Below the pieces are notes generated by a model. The model was given only the letters and a program-made list of their open reading frames with translations, did no database searches and had not been told where the DNA came from. A stretch of 64,000 bases of DNA from an uncultured bacterium (GTDB lineage: Bacteria; Cyanobacteriota; Vampirovibrionia; Gastranaerophilales; Gastranaerophilaceae): positions 1 through 64,000 of the forward strand of contig CADAYE010000003.1 of NCBI GenBank assembly GCA_902792085.1, in the 5' to 3' direction. Position numbers and translations under genes: made by a program. Shown one piece after another: positions 41,881-51,488 of the stretch; the stretch's first letter is position 1, and each line of letters opens with the position of its first letter.

Positions 41881-43665
41881 CTATTTATTTTGGGTTTGAA
41901 CTGTACTTTTGATATGTAATTCTCTTAATTGCTGAATTGATGCTTCCCCAGGAGCGCCTGACATCAGACATTTTGCTCCTGCGTTTTTCGGGAATGCAAT
42001 AACATCGCGAATTGAATCGGTTCTTGCAAGGAGTGCAACAAGTCTGTCTAAACCGATAGCCAAACCTGCATGTGGAGGAGTCCCGTATTGCAATGCATTA
42101 ACCATAAATCCAAATTTTTCTTCCGCTTCTTCAGGAGTTAAACCTAACGCTTTGAAGATTTCCTGCTGAACTTCTGATGAATGGATTCTGACTGAACCGC
42201 CGCCAAGTTCTGTTCCGTTATAAACGATATCGTAAGCGATAGATTTTACATTTCCTAAGTCGCCTGATTTTAATTTGTCCATATCTTCAAGATTTGGGGA
42301 TGTAAACGGATGATGCATAGCCATAAATCTTTGTTCTTCATCACTCCATTCAAACATTGGAAAATCAACTACCCAAAGTAATGCGTGTTTTGATTCGTCA
42401 ATAAGGTTAAGCATCTTACCAAAGTGTAATCTTAATCTTCCCATTATGTCATAAACAAGTTTTGGTCTGTCTGCAAGGAAGAAGATTATATCGCCAGCCT
42501 GAGCACCTGCTCTTTCCTGTATAGCCTTGGCCTGTTCGTCTGTGACGAACTTAAGTACAGGAGATTTTGGTGTTCCGTCTTCCTGGTAGATGATATTTGC
42601 AAGTGCTTTTGCGCCAAACGAAACTGCGATTTTTGTAATATCATCAATTTCTTTTCTTGAAAATTTAGCCCCGCCGGGGATTCTTATACCACGAACAATT
42701 CCGCCCTGCTGCAATGTGTTTTTAACAATCTGGAATTCTGACTGCATAATGATATCGCCGATATCAAAAAGTTCAAGTCCGAATCTTGTATCAGGTTTAT
42801 CAGAACCGAATCTGTCCATTGCTTCCTGCCAAGTGATTTGAGTAAACGGAGGTTTAACTTCTACACCTGCGGCTTTAAACGCATCTACAATCAAGCCTTC
42901 AACTACTTTTATAACATCTTTTTGTTCGACAAAAGACATTTCAAGGTCAACCTGAGTAAATTCTGGCTGTCTGTCAGCACGTAAGTCTTCATCTCTGAAG
43001 CATTTTGCAATTTGATAATATCTTTCAATACCGCCGACCATCAAAAGTTGTTTAAAGATTTGCGGTGATTGAGGTAAGGCGAAAAATTTACCTTCCTGAA
43101 CTCTTGATGGTACTAAATAATCTCTTGCGCCTTCCGGAGTAGTTTTAATCAAAATCGGAGTTTCAACTTCCAAAAAGTCTAATTTATTCAAATATCCTCT
43201 GATAGCCTGAACTATGTCGTGGCGCAAAACTAATTTTGAAAGCATTGTTTCGCGTCTTAAATCAAGATATCTGTATTTCAGACGAATATCTTCAGATACA
43301 TTTTCATCGTCCAAAACAAAAGGCAAAACTTTTGATTCAGAAAGAATTTCAACGGATTCAGGATACATTTCAACCTGACCTGTCGGATATTTTTCATTAT
43401 AAGTTTCCGGCGGTCTTTTTGTGATTTTACCGCTTACTTTTATTACATATTCACTTCTTACTTTTCCAAATACTTCATGCACCTGCGGATTGATTTGCGG
43501 ATTTGCAACAAGTTGAAATACACCGCTTCTGTCACGAAGTTCAATAAATAAAATTCCGCCCAAATCACGAACAGTAGCAACCCATCCTGATAAAGTAACG
43601 GTTTTGTCAATATCTTCAAGTCTTAATTTCCCACATTCGTGGTCTTTGTAATTTGTTTCAATCAT
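41881..43665 (-). CDS. aspS: Aspartate-tRNA ligase
   Basis: This 594-residue class II synthetase of the bacterial type has an N-terminal OB fold (GWVATVRDLGGILFIELRDR), motif 1 near 140-180, motif 2 FRDEDLRADRQPEFTQVD, the GAD insertion (about 290-420) and motif 3 GLAIGLDRLVALL. It may be discriminating or non-discriminating for tRNA-Asn; the sequence alone does not settle this. AAGGA precedes the ATG. Confidence 0.96.
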   Translation of the reverse strand: MIETNYKDHECGKLRLEDIDKTVTLSGWVATVRDLGGILFIELRDRSGVFQLVANPQINPQVHEVFGKVRSEYVIKVSGKITKRPPETYNEKYPTGQVEMYPESVEILSESKVLPFVLDDENVSEDIRLKYRYLDLRRETMLSKLVLRHDIVQAIRGYLNKLDFLEVETPILIKTTPEGARDYLVPSRVQEGKFFALPQSPQIFKQLLMVGGIERYYQIAKCFRDEDLRADRQPEFTQVDLEMSFVEQKDVIKVVEGLIVDAFKAAGVEVKPPFTQITWQEAMDRFGSDKPDTRFGLELFDIGDIIMQSEFQIVKNTLQQGGIVRGIRIPGGAKFSRKEIDDITKIAVSFGAKALANIIYQEDGTPKSPVLKFVTDEQAKAIQERAGAQAGDIIFFLADRPKLVYDIMGRLRLHFGKMLNLIDESKHALLWVVDFPMFEWSDEEQRFMAMHHPFTSPNLEDMDKLKSGDLGNVKSIAYDIVYNGTELGGGSVRIHSSEVQQEIFKALGLTPEEAEEKFGFMVNALQYGTPPHAGLAIGLDRLVALLARTDSIRDVIAFPKNAGAKCLMSGAPGEASIQQLRELHIKSTVQTQNK

Positions 43666-43686
43666 CTCTTAAAATTCCTTCTTTTT

Positions 43687-43764
43687 TGTCATCCTGAACT
43701 TGTTTCAGGATCTAATATTCTTATTACTACAATAAACAGATTCTGAAATAAATTCAGAATGACA
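43687..43764. repeat. TGTCATCCTGAA element between aspS and rqcH
   Basis: The ends TGTCATCCTGAA and TTCAGAATGACA are near-complementary and two inner hairpins are present. Its first 26 bases reappear exactly, inverted, at 51579-51604, and its ends resemble 11697-11753. Confidence 0.65.
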
Positions 43765-43829
43765 GTATAATATTATCACAAAAACAAAAAATAATGGACA
43801 ACATTATCTCTTTTTGGTAAATTTTCTTT

Positions 43830-45317
43830 ATGATTTCATTTGACAGTTTGATATTAAAAGCCTTCACAGATGAGAATAAAGAGTTTATAACCGGTGCAAG
43901 AATAAATAAAATTCAGCAGCCGACAAGACGAGAACTTATTTTGTCGTTGCGAAACAGCGGTCAGACAAAACAATTTTATATAAATATTGACCCTAAAATT
44001 TACCATATCTGTTTTATGAATGAAGAAAATTTAAAAAAAAGACTCATTGAAATTCCCCAAAAACCGCCAATGTTTTGTATGCTTTTGCGAAAGTATCTGC
44101 AAAATTCCAAGATTGCAAAAGTTAATCAACTTGAGGGTGAAAGAATTTTAGAGTTGTTTTTTGAAACATACAATGAAATAGGGGACAAAATTTATCTTTG
44201 CCTTGCCATTGAATTAATGGGCAAATATTCGAATATTATTCTTTATAACACCGATACAAATATGATTTTGGGGTGTGCGCATAATGTCGGAGCGGATAAA
44301 AGTCAGGTTAGAGAAGTTTACGGACAAATCCCTTATACTTATCCTCCCGAACATTCATCAAAATATTTTATCGAAGAACGATATGCTTTTTTATTCAATT
44401 ATTTAAGGAAAAAAGCATCATCTCATTGCGAGCAAAGCGAAGCTATCCAGTCGTTTATTTTATATGGAAATATTAATTCCCTCATTGATAATTATTATGC
44501 AACTTTGACAAACAGAGCAAAATTCAAAGCCTTAAAATCAGAATATTTAGCACTCACAAATCAAAAGTTAAAAAAATGTCAAAAATCTTTAAATGAAATG
44601 TATAGTCAGTTAAAACGCAGTGAAAATTACGATAAATACAGACTTTACGGAGATTTACTCATGGCAAATTTGTATAATCTGAAAGATTTTTCTTCCGAAG
44701 CCAAAGTGTTTGATTACGAAAATGAGCAGGGAATAACGATTTCGCTAAAAAATACAAAAACAGTGAAAGAAAATGCAAATGAGTATTACAAAAAATATAG
44801 CAAAGGCAAAACTGCAGGGATAAAGTTGGGCGAACTTATTGAAGAAAACAGGCAGACTAAAGAATATTTTGAAAGCGTTTTATATTCAATTGAGATTGCA
44901 AAAAATATTGAAGAATTGAATGAAATAGAATTAGCCGAATACTCTCCCAATGAGGGTAGCTCGAAGGCTATGTCTTCGGGTGAGGGTATAACATGTATTA
45001 AGAAAGATGACCAAACCCGCATTTATATCGGCAAAAATAATAAACAAAATGATTATATAATATCAAAATTGGCATCTGACGAAGATTTGTGGTTCCACAC
45101 TAAAGATTGCCCCGGTTCTCATGTATTGTTAAAAACTCAAAATCCGACAGATAAACTTATTTTGCAATGTGCAAAACTCGCAAAAGAAAATTCGCAAGGA
45201 AAAAATTCATCAAAAATCGGGGTAATTTATACTAAGCGTAAATATTTACGCAAACCGCCAAAGGCAAATTTAGGTTATGTCACCTACAAAAATGAAAAAG
45301 AAATTGTTGTGGACTGA
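43830..45317 (+). CDS. rqcH: Rqc2/RqcH-like NFACT protein with two in-frame repeat insertions
   Basis: RqcH binds stalled 50S-peptidyl-tRNA complexes and adds alanine tails in ribosome quality control; relatives were once called fibronectin-binding proteins. The 495-residue protein has NFACT-N (about 1-180, IELMGKYSNIILYN), a coiled-coil middle, and NFACT-R with DLWFHTKDCPGSHVLL. Two foreign segments are visible: SHCEQSEAIQ (44424-44450) and YSPNEGSSKAMSSGEG (44941-44989), both from palindromic small repeats and both in linkers. The start has no ribosome-binding site. Confidence 0.88.
   Translation: MISFDSLILKAFTDENKEFITGARINKIQQPTRRELILSLRNSGQTKQFYINIDPKIYHICFMNEENLKKRLIEIPQKPPMFCMLLRKYLQNSKIAKVNQLEGERILELFFETYNEIGDKIYLCLAIELMGKYSNIILYNTDTNMILGCAHNVGADKSQVREVYGQIPYTYPPEHSSKYFIEERYAFLFNYLRKKASSHCEQSEAIQSFILYGNINSLIDNYYATLTNRAKFKALKSEYLALTNQKLKKCQKSLNEMYSQLKRSENYDKYRLYGDLLMANLYNLKDFSSEAKVFDYENEQGITISLKNTKTVKENANEYYKKYSKGKTAGIKLGELIEENRQTKEYFESVLYSIEIAKNIEELNEIELAEYSPNEGSSKAMSSGEGITCIKKDDQTRIYIGKNNKQNDYIISKLASDEDLWFHTKDCPGSHVLLKTQNPTDKLILQCAKLAKENSQGKNSSKIGVIYTKRKYLRKPPKANLGYVTYKNEKEIVVD
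44424..44450. repeat. CATTGCGAGC-type element inside rqcH
   Basis: It is translated as HCEQSEAIQ, a peptide familiar from small dispersed elements in many bacterial genomes. It lies in frame in the linker after NFACT-N. Confidence 0.65.
44941..44989. repeat. GAGGGT-type element inside rqcH
   Basis: CTCCCAATGAGGGT and GGGTGAGGGT bracket the segment, with TCGAAGGC and an imperfectly matching GTCTTCGG inside. It lies in frame in the coiled-coil region. Confidence 0.6.
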
Positions 45318-45347
45318 TTGTGGTATAATATATAAAACGAGGAAATT

Positions 45348-46124
45348 ATGCCGCATTTTTTTATTAAATCAGGACAGGTAAATAATGACAAAATAAGCAT
45401 AAGCGATAAGGAAAACTATTTTCATATTGCCCGTTCTTTGCGTGCAAGAAGAGGTGAAAAGCTTTTGCTTATTGATGAAAATAAAATTCAATACGAAACA
45501 ACTATTCAAAGTATTACCAATAGTGAAATTACGACAAAAATTGATAAATCTTATCCCAGCAAAAGATTTCTTGATTTTGAACTGTATCTTGCCCAAAGTC
45601 CTTTGAGAAGTGATGCCCAAAACCTTTTGATAGAAAAGGCAACAGAACTTGGTGTTAAGGGGGTTTATCCCGTTAAAACCGACAATTGCGCTCTCAACAA
45701 CGAAATGATTGATAAAAAAATTGAAAAATGGCAAAAAATTATGTATGAAAGTTCAAAACAATGTGAAAGGGCTGATATTCCGACATGTTACCCTCGAACA
45801 ACTATAGAAAAAGTTTTAACCGAAAACAATTTTGATAAAGTAATTGTATTTTGCGAAAGAATTGCAACCAAAACAATCAGGGAATCCTTTAATAAAAAAC
45901 CTATTAAAAAAGGGGATAAAGTTCTTGTGATAATCGGACCTGAAGGGGGATTTTCACAAAGAGAATTCGATTGGTTTAACAGCCCCTCACCCCTACCCCC
46001 TCTCCCCAATGTGGCGAGGGAAATTATCGTAGAAATGCTCACATTAGGCGATATGATTTTAAGGGCGGAAACCGCAGCAACAGTTGCACTTGGAAATATT
46101 ATTTATGAATACTCAAATCATTAA
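45348..46124 (+). CDS. rsmE: 16S rRNA m3U1498 methyltransferase RsmE with a small in-frame insertion
   Basis: This 258-residue SPOUT methyltransferase contains LRSDAQNLLIEKATELGV, the IIGPEGGFSQREFDW knot loop and a LGDMILRAETA ending. Between the last two blocks the repeat at 45983-46020 adds about 12-14 residues (SPSPLPPLPNVARE) that family members lack. CGAGGAAAT precedes the ATG and TATAAT lies further up. It overlaps the next gene by 20 bp. Confidence 0.92.
   Translation: MPHFFIKSGQVNNDKISISDKENYFHIARSLRARRGEKLLLIDENKIQYETTIQSITNSEITTKIDKSYPSKRFLDFELYLAQSPLRSDAQNLLIEKATELGVKGVYPVKTDNCALNNEMIDKKIEKWQKIMYESSKQCERADIPTCYPRTTIEKVLTENNFDKVIVFCERIATKTIRESFNKKPIKKGDKVLVIIGPEGGFSQREFDWFNSPSPLPPLPNVAREIIVEMLTLGDMILRAETAATVALGNIIYEYSNH
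45983..46020. repeat. CCCTCACCC/CCCTCTCCCC element inside rsmE
   Basis: It shares the CCCTCACCC start and CCCTCTCCC block with the tsaD element. It is in frame and just before the SAM-binding end of the protein. Confidence 0.7.
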
Positions 46125-47511
46125 AAAACGAATAAAAAACGATAAAATTCTGAATAATCTCGCAAGTTTTTTTGATAATGATATCTGGCTTGTGGGCGGT
46201 GCCGTTCGTGATATTTTGCTTGATAAAGAAATTTTGGACAGGGATTTAATAGTAACAGATTTAGATGCAAAAGATTTTTCTTTTAAAGTTGCGGATTTTT
46301 TAGGCGGAACTTTTATTCCGCTTGATGAAGAAAATAAGATTTACAGAATAGTTTTAGAGGATAAAAAAAATTATCTTGATATAACAAATCCGACAGAAAA
46401 TTCTTTGGAAAAAGACATTTATCGCAGGGATTTGAAAGTAAATGCGGTTGCAGTAAATATTAAAACAGGCGAAATTTTTGACCCGACTGAGGGTTTAAAA
46501 GATTTTGAAAACAAAGTTTTAAACGGTATAAGAGAAGAAAACTTTACTGATGACCCTTTAAGGCTTTTGAGAATTTTTAGATTTCATTCAACTTTGGGGT
46601 TTGAAATTTCTGATGACTTGACAGGTATTGCAAAAAAGCATGCACAACTTATTATTAAACCTGCAAAAGAGCGTATTGAATATGAACTTATGAAACTTTT
46701 TGGCGGTCAATATTCTGATAGTGCGCTTTTAAAAATGGATGAGTGCAACATTTTAGAATTGATTTTTCCTTTTGTGAAGGAATTAAAACAAGTTTCGCCA
46801 AATGCTCATCACCATTTGGATTTGTTTCATCATAGCATTGAAACAGTCAGACAGATTGAACTTTTATACTCTCAAAGTTTGCCTGAAGTAAAAGAACATC
46901 TTAATAAAGTTGATTTCGGAGGATTTTCAAGACTTGCTCATTTAAAGTTGTCTGCTTTTATGCATGATATCGGCAAGTTTTCAACTTGGTTTATTGAGGA
47001 AGATACAGGTCGTCACAGGTTTTACAAACATGATGATGTCGGTTCAAAAATGGCACCTGAAATTCTTCGTCCCCTTGCTTTTTCTAATAAGCAGATAAAG
47101 TACATACAAAAAATGATTAAAAACCACATGTATGCAACAATGGTGGTTTGTTCCCCGGAATTGTCAGACAAAATTATGATGCGTTATGTACGCAAGATGG
47201 AAGATGATGCGATAGATGCTATAATGATAGGCAAAGCAGACAGACTTTCTGCTTTGGGGCCTGAAATAACAGAAGAAATGGTTAATGAAAACCTGACTAT
47301 GCTCGATAAACTTTTGAAATTTTATCTTGACAGTCTTGAAACGCTCAAACCGCTGCCCAAATTGTTAGACGGCAATGAGATTATGGAAATTTTGAATATC
47401 AAACCATCTCCGCAATTAGGCAAAATTTTAAACGAACTGCACGAAGCCCAGTTAAACGGGGATATAACAACAAAAGAACAGGCAGTTGAATTTGTGAAAG
47501 AATTACACTAA
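46105..47511 (+). CDS. tRNA nucleotidyltransferase/poly(A) polymerase family protein with HD domain
   Basis: This 468-residue protein starts at ATG 46105 inside the rsmE end. The class II nucleotidyltransferase head shows WLVGGAVRDILLDKEILDRD (GGAVR and DRD metal ligands), RRDLKVNAVAVN and DPLRLLRIFRF. An HD domain follows with HHLDLFHHSIETV and FMHDIGKF. This suits CCA-adding or CC/A-adding enzymes of cyanobacterial relatives. No CCA is encoded in the tRNAs of this window, consistent with need for such an enzyme. Confidence 0.88.
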   Translation: MNTQIIKKRIKNDKILNNLASFFDNDIWLVGGAVRDILLDKEILDRDLIVTDLDAKDFSFKVADFLGGTFIPLDEENKIYRIVLEDKKNYLDITNPTENSLEKDIYRRDLKVNAVAVNIKTGEIFDPTEGLKDFENKVLNGIREENFTDDPLRLLRIFRFHSTLGFEISDDLTGIAKKHAQLIIKPAKERIEYELMKLFGGQYSDSALLKMDECNILELIFPFVKELKQVSPNAHHHLDLFHHSIETVRQIELLYSQSLPEVKEHLNKVDFGGFSRLAHLKLSAFMHDIGKFSTWFIEEDTGRHRFYKHDDVGSKMAPEILRPLAFSNKQIKYIQKMIKNHMYATMVVCSPELSDKIMMRYVRKMEDDAIDAIMIGKADRLSALGPEITEEMVNENLTMLDKLLKFYLDSLETLKPLPKLLDGNEIMEILNIKPSPQLGKILNELHEAQLNGDITTKEQAVEFVKELH

Positions 47512-48255
47512 GGATAATTTTGTATTAGAAGCGGTTAGTTTTCTTAGTTTTTCCATTCTGCGCATGACAAAATTTGCATTTTTATCTTCCGGCTTGTGTT
47601 CCAAAAACTTGTGATAATACCTCTTTGCCTCTCTTTGTTTGCCGAGTTTGTCAAGGCAATATGCAATATCATAATACCCCTGCGCATAGTTGGGGTTGAT
47701 TTTTAAAACTTGCTTATACAAATCCAGTGCGGAATTATAAAGTTCCATTCTCATTAAAAGAGTTGATTTTCTTAAATAAGCACTCAGATATGTTGGTGAA
47801 TTATCAATAAGTTTTTGGTAAATCATCATTGCCATATCTTGTTCATCACACTGCTCATGCGCAAGCCCAAGATGATATATTGCATCTGCGTTGTCAGGCT
47901 CAAGTTCAATTGCATGAATAAAGCATTTTATTGCTTTGCATGGAATTTCATCTTCAAGATGACATAAACCCAACTCATAAAAAGTTTCAAAATTATCTTT
48001 GTCTAATAATGCGGATTTTTCCAAAGCCGAAATTGCTTTTTGGAGTTTGCCTAAATGTTTGTAGCAAATTCCCAAATTCAGATATGTGTCAGGGTTGTTT
48101 CTGTCTAACAAAATAGAATTCAGATAAAAGCCTATTGCTTCTTTAAAGGAATTTTTTGATTTTAAATTATCCGCTTTACTTTGCAAATCATTTTTTTTGA
48201 TCTGAACTTTGAACGGAACGCCCATATATTCTGTTTTTGAATTACTCTTTTTCAA
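47503..48255 (-). CDS. Cytoplasmic TPR protein
   Basis: This 250-residue protein has five or six tetratricopeptide units, e.g. PDTYLNLGICYKHLGKLQKA, FYELGLCHLEDEIPCKAIKC, YDIAYCLDKLGKQREAKRYY. The start is TTG, supported by AGAGGA 6 nt upstream. There is no signal peptide. The basic N-terminus and coil-rich C-terminus suggest a soluble adaptor; partner unknown. It overlaps the convergent nucleotidyltransferase by 9 bp. Confidence 0.82.
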   Translation of the reverse strand: MKKSNSKTEYMGVPFKVQIKKNDLQSKADNLKSKNSFKEAIGFYLNSILLDRNNPDTYLNLGICYKHLGKLQKAISALEKSALLDKDNFETFYELGLCHLEDEIPCKAIKCFIHAIELEPDNADAIYHLGLAHEQCDEQDMAMMIYQKLIDNSPTYLSAYLRKSTLLMRMELYNSALDLYKQVLKINPNYAQGYYDIAYCLDKLGKQREAKRYYHKFLEHKPEDKNANFVMRRMEKLRKLTASNTKLSLV

Positions 48256-48434
48256 CTTATTTCCTCTGTGTCATTGCTCTTGCAGTGAAATAATCCGGTC
48301 ATTTCCCTCTCTTTCAAAATTAGAACGGATTATATTTTTATTCTAAATATTTTTTCACCAGAGAATAACCACCGTTTGATGTAAAGATTAATCAATCATT
48401 AGATTTATTCGCATATTAATGCTATAAATTTGTT

Positions 48435-49262
48435 ATGAAAAAGTTTGGAATTCTATTAGGGATAGCATGTTTTGTATTTGTATCTTTATTGCCTGTTATG
48501 GCAGAAGATGCGGTGCAATTAAGAGGGGTTGAAAAACCTAAAATTGAATTGCCAAAACAGGATTATAAAAAAACTGATACCCTTTTGATGTCTGATGATG
48601 AAATGCTTAGTCAAATTGTTAAACTTCAGCGTGAAAAGGATATGGAAGATATTGACAATCTTTGGAAAGGTACGGTTTCAAATAATCAGGTTATAGGTTT
48701 TGCTTTAAAAAAACTTGCGACACCTGAAAGCCAACGAAGAATACACTCATCACTTATGGCAAAAACTTTATCTGCGATAATTTCAGGGGCATCAATGGCT
48801 CCAATGCTTTTAGGTCAGAATTATATGATTCAGTCAGGTGCTTACGGAGCAGGTAGAATTGCACAAAATCTTTTGAACAGAAAAAATATTCCTAAAGAAA
48901 TTCCGCTAACAGATACCGAACTTATTGAACTTGCAGGACTTGTCGAAAATCTGCAGGATAAAATTATAAGTGCATATTATAATTACAAAAATTCACTTGA
49001 ACTTTTGAAAGAAATACGCTCAAGGGAAATGCTTTATAATAAAAATTATGCAAAAGCAATGGAAGATGAAGATTTTTTGGAAATAGCAGTTTCATCATCT
49101 CTTTATCAGGATATTCAACTTGATGAAGAAAAATATATCCATCTTTGCAAAAAATATCATTTGGAATTACAGCGTCTTGCAGGTAAAAAAGTTGTAGATA
49201 ATCTTAATTTATATCAGTATAATTACGATTCAACCTTAGTAGGAGGGGGAACAAAGAAATGA
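48435..49262 (+). CDS. Secreted helical protein, first of a paralogous pair
   Basis: This 275-residue protein has a signal peptide (MKKFGILLGIACFVFVSLLP, then VMA). The core has LWKGTVSNNQVIGFALKKLA, a Gly/Ala-rich hydrophobic stretch near 110-145 and a helical block LIELAGLVENLQDKIISAYY. TATAAA lies 6 nt before the ATG with no ribosome-binding site. Each block has a counterpart in the next gene, joined by an ATGA overlap. The helical part recalls TolC-like coils, but I do not claim that family. Confidence 0.72.
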   Translation: MKKFGILLGIACFVFVSLLPVMAEDAVQLRGVEKPKIELPKQDYKKTDTLLMSDDEMLSQIVKLQREKDMEDIDNLWKGTVSNNQVIGFALKKLATPESQRRIHSSLMAKTLSAIISGASMAPMLLGQNYMIQSGAYGAGRIAQNLLNRKNIPKEIPLTDTELIELAGLVENLQDKIISAYYNYKNSLELLKEIRSREMLYNKNYAKAMEDEDFLEIAVSSSLYQDIQLDEEKYIHLCKKYHLELQRLAGKKVVDNLNLYQYNYDSTLVGGGTKK

Positions 49263-50821
49263 AAAATAAATTGTTACTTTTATCGGCTCTTATTTGTTTA
49301 AGCGGTTTTGCTTGTGCAAATGCAAATCTTACATTAACAGATATTACATCACCCCAAAAACCGGCATACAGAGTCGGAATTTCGGAAGTTCCGGAAAATC
49401 CTTATGTCCAATCGGCAGCTAAGGCTGAAACATTAGAGCAAACAATTCAAAAGCAAACCGCTCAAAATAATGATGAATCGAATTATGCAGATTTGAATAT
49501 AAAAAGATTGTCAAAAGAAATTGCCTATGATTTGGAATGTGAGGAACAGGAGATGGTAGGAGATTTATCTCTGCTTTGGCAGGGTGCCGCAATGCAAAGT
49601 GATACCATAAATTTTGCACTCTATAAACTCGCAAATCCTGATGCGGATAAGCCTAATAAAAGTACCGTAAAAAATATGCTAAAAACAATCGCAAGTATGT
49701 CAACTTTAGTAGGTGCGGGTATTTCAAATCCTTTACTTGCTGGAACATCTTTAATCGGTTCAAATGTTTTGGGAATTATGACTCAGGACACTAAAGCACT
49801 TAATTACAAATATTCAAAAGTTAATGATGCGGATATGATTATTCTTATTCGCAAGGTAGAAGATCTTCAGCAGAAAACGGTTGATTTGTATTATGATTAT
49901 ATGAATTCCAAAAAACAACTTGATATGGCAACAAAACTTGCAACAGAACGCAAACAAAGATTTGAACTTGCACAGAAAAACAATGTTTCAAAAGAACTTA
50001 TAGTCATAACTGATGCTTATTTCAGAACTGCAGTCGATAAGCAAAAAACAGCCCGTTCGGAATTTTTATCAAAAAGAGCGGCATTAGAACAGTTTGTCGG
50101 TAATGAAGCGTTTAGTCAATTTGAACAGGAACTTGCATTAAGAGAAGGTTCTCAAAACGGTGAAACAGCACAAACCAAAGAGGATTATGGCAAAACGGTT
50201 GCCAATATTCAAAATTATACTAATAATTTAAGTGATAGCAAAACCGCAAGCCTGTCAGGTATAGGTTACACTGATGCGGATCCGAATCTGTCAAAATTAC
50301 CACCGCTTGAACCAACTCCACTGGCTCAAGAACAAAAAATTGAGCCAGAAATTGAACAACAAACAGAACAATTAGCAAAAGAAGTTGACGAAGCTACTCA
50401 GGAAGTTAATAACAAAAAAGACAAAAAGTCTAAGAAGCTGAAAAAAGAAAAAATTAAAAAGGAAAAAGTAAAGAAAGAAAAGGTTAAAGAGGAAAAGCCA
50501 AAGAAGGTAAAAAGAGACCCTTATGATACAAAGGGATTGATTTTCTTGCACGATAAACAACCTGATGAAAACAATTATACCGATAATACCGCGCAAACTC
50601 AGACAGTATCGAATGAAAAAATAAAAAAAGAGAAAGTGAAAAAAGAAAAGAAAGTTAAAGAAGTTTCACAAAAACTTGAAAAAATGGATAATGCGGAAAT
50701 TGTTGCACCTGAAACACAAAAACCGAAAGGTAAAATGTATCACGGTGTAGAACTTTTACCGCTTGATGAAATAAAAGCACCGGATTTAAAACCAAACGGG
50801 TATTCAATTTTTTACAGATAA
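49259..50821 (+). CDS. Secreted helical protein, second paralogue, with Lys-rich repeat tail
   Basis: This 520-residue protein has a signal peptide (MKNKLLLLSALICLSGFACA). The conserved core (LLWQGAAMQSDTINFALYKL, then LIRKVEDLQQKTVDLYYDYM) matches the upstream gene, followed by a long coil (about 220-290) with ALEQFVGNEAF. Residues about 385-425 and 445-460 are K-[IV]-K-K-E-K repeats around a DPYDTKGLIFLHD block. The basic tail is unusual for an exported protein and might bind peptidoglycan or acidic polymers. Confidence 0.72.
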   Translation: MKNKLLLLSALICLSGFACANANLTLTDITSPQKPAYRVGISEVPENPYVQSAAKAETLEQTIQKQTAQNNDESNYADLNIKRLSKEIAYDLECEEQEMVGDLSLLWQGAAMQSDTINFALYKLANPDADKPNKSTVKNMLKTIASMSTLVGAGISNPLLAGTSLIGSNVLGIMTQDTKALNYKYSKVNDADMIILIRKVEDLQQKTVDLYYDYMNSKKQLDMATKLATERKQRFELAQKNNVSKELIVITDAYFRTAVDKQKTARSEFLSKRAALEQFVGNEAFSQFEQELALREGSQNGETAQTKEDYGKTVANIQNYTNNLSDSKTASLSGIGYTDADPNLSKLPPLEPTPLAQEQKIEPEIEQQTEQLAKEVDEATQEVNNKKDKKSKKLKKEKIKKEKVKKEKVKEEKPKKVKRDPYDTKGLIFLHDKQPDENNYTDNTAQTQTVSNEKIKKEKVKKEKKVKEVSQKLEKMDNAEIVAPETQKPKGKMYHGVELLPLDEIKAPDLKPNGYSIFYR

Positions 50822-50837
50822 AAACAAAATTTTTATT

Positions 50838-51488
50838 ATGCAATTTGTAAATTACGAAATAAAAACAGGCGAAGAAAACATGCAAATTGATTCTGATTTG
50901 CTTGAGTATGCTATCGAAAATAAATTAAAAGAACCCATTTTCAGATTATATGGCTGGAAACCTTCGTGTGTATCATTAGGTAGAAATCAGAATGATGAAT
51001 TTTTGGATAAAGAGTATCTAACAAAATGCGGGATTGATGTTGTCAGGCGTTTGACCGGCGGTCGTGCGCTTTTGCATGACAATGAAATCACATACAGTTA
51101 TATTTGTCCTGTTTCGTATTTAGAGCATGGCGAACATGTAGTATCTTCTTACAAGGAAATTTGTCAGATATTTATTAACAAATTTAAGACTATCGGAATT
51201 GATATTGATTTTGGTACTCAAAAACAGATAAGAACAGGTTTTGATTATTGCATGCTTGTGTCAACCGGGGCAGATTTATGTTTTAACGGTAAAAAACTAA
51301 TCGGTTCTGCCCAGTGCAGAAAACATGGTTATATTCTTCAGCATGGCTCTATACTGTATGATTACGATAAAGAATTATTAGAGAAAATATTTGGAGAAGA
51401 AGTATCAACAGACGAAATTACATGTATAAGGGAGATTAACCAGAGCATAACAAAAGAAGATATAGTGAAACTTTTGAATAAATCTTGA
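50838..51488 (+). CDS. Lipoate-protein ligase/octanoyltransferase-like protein (LplA/LipM fold)
   Basis: This 216-residue BPL_LplA_LipB-type protein contains PSCVSLGRNQ, VVRRLTGGRALLHDNEITYS, the LIGSAQCRKHGYILQHGSI block with the conserved Lys just before, and a C-terminal helix. The Cys in GSAQCR is in the region used by LipM octanoyltransferases. It attaches lipoate or octanoate to carrier domains; which cannot be decided. There is no clear ribosome-binding site, and the gene follows the previous one closely. Confidence 0.82.
   Translation: MQFVNYEIKTGEENMQIDSDLLEYAIENKLKEPIFRLYGWKPSCVSLGRNQNDEFLDKEYLTKCGIDVVRRLTGGRALLHDNEITYSYICPVSYLEHGEHVVSSYKEICQIFINKFKTIGIDIDFGTQKQIRTGFDYCMLVSTGADLCFNGKKLIGSAQCRKHGYILQHGSILYDYDKELLEKIFGEEVSTDEITCIREINQSITKEDIVKLLNKS

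Noticed and set aside
50372-50596. Minus-strand frame with a Phe/Leu-rich, membrane-like sequence
   Set aside because: It is the complement of the Lys/Glu repeat tail of the gene at 49259.
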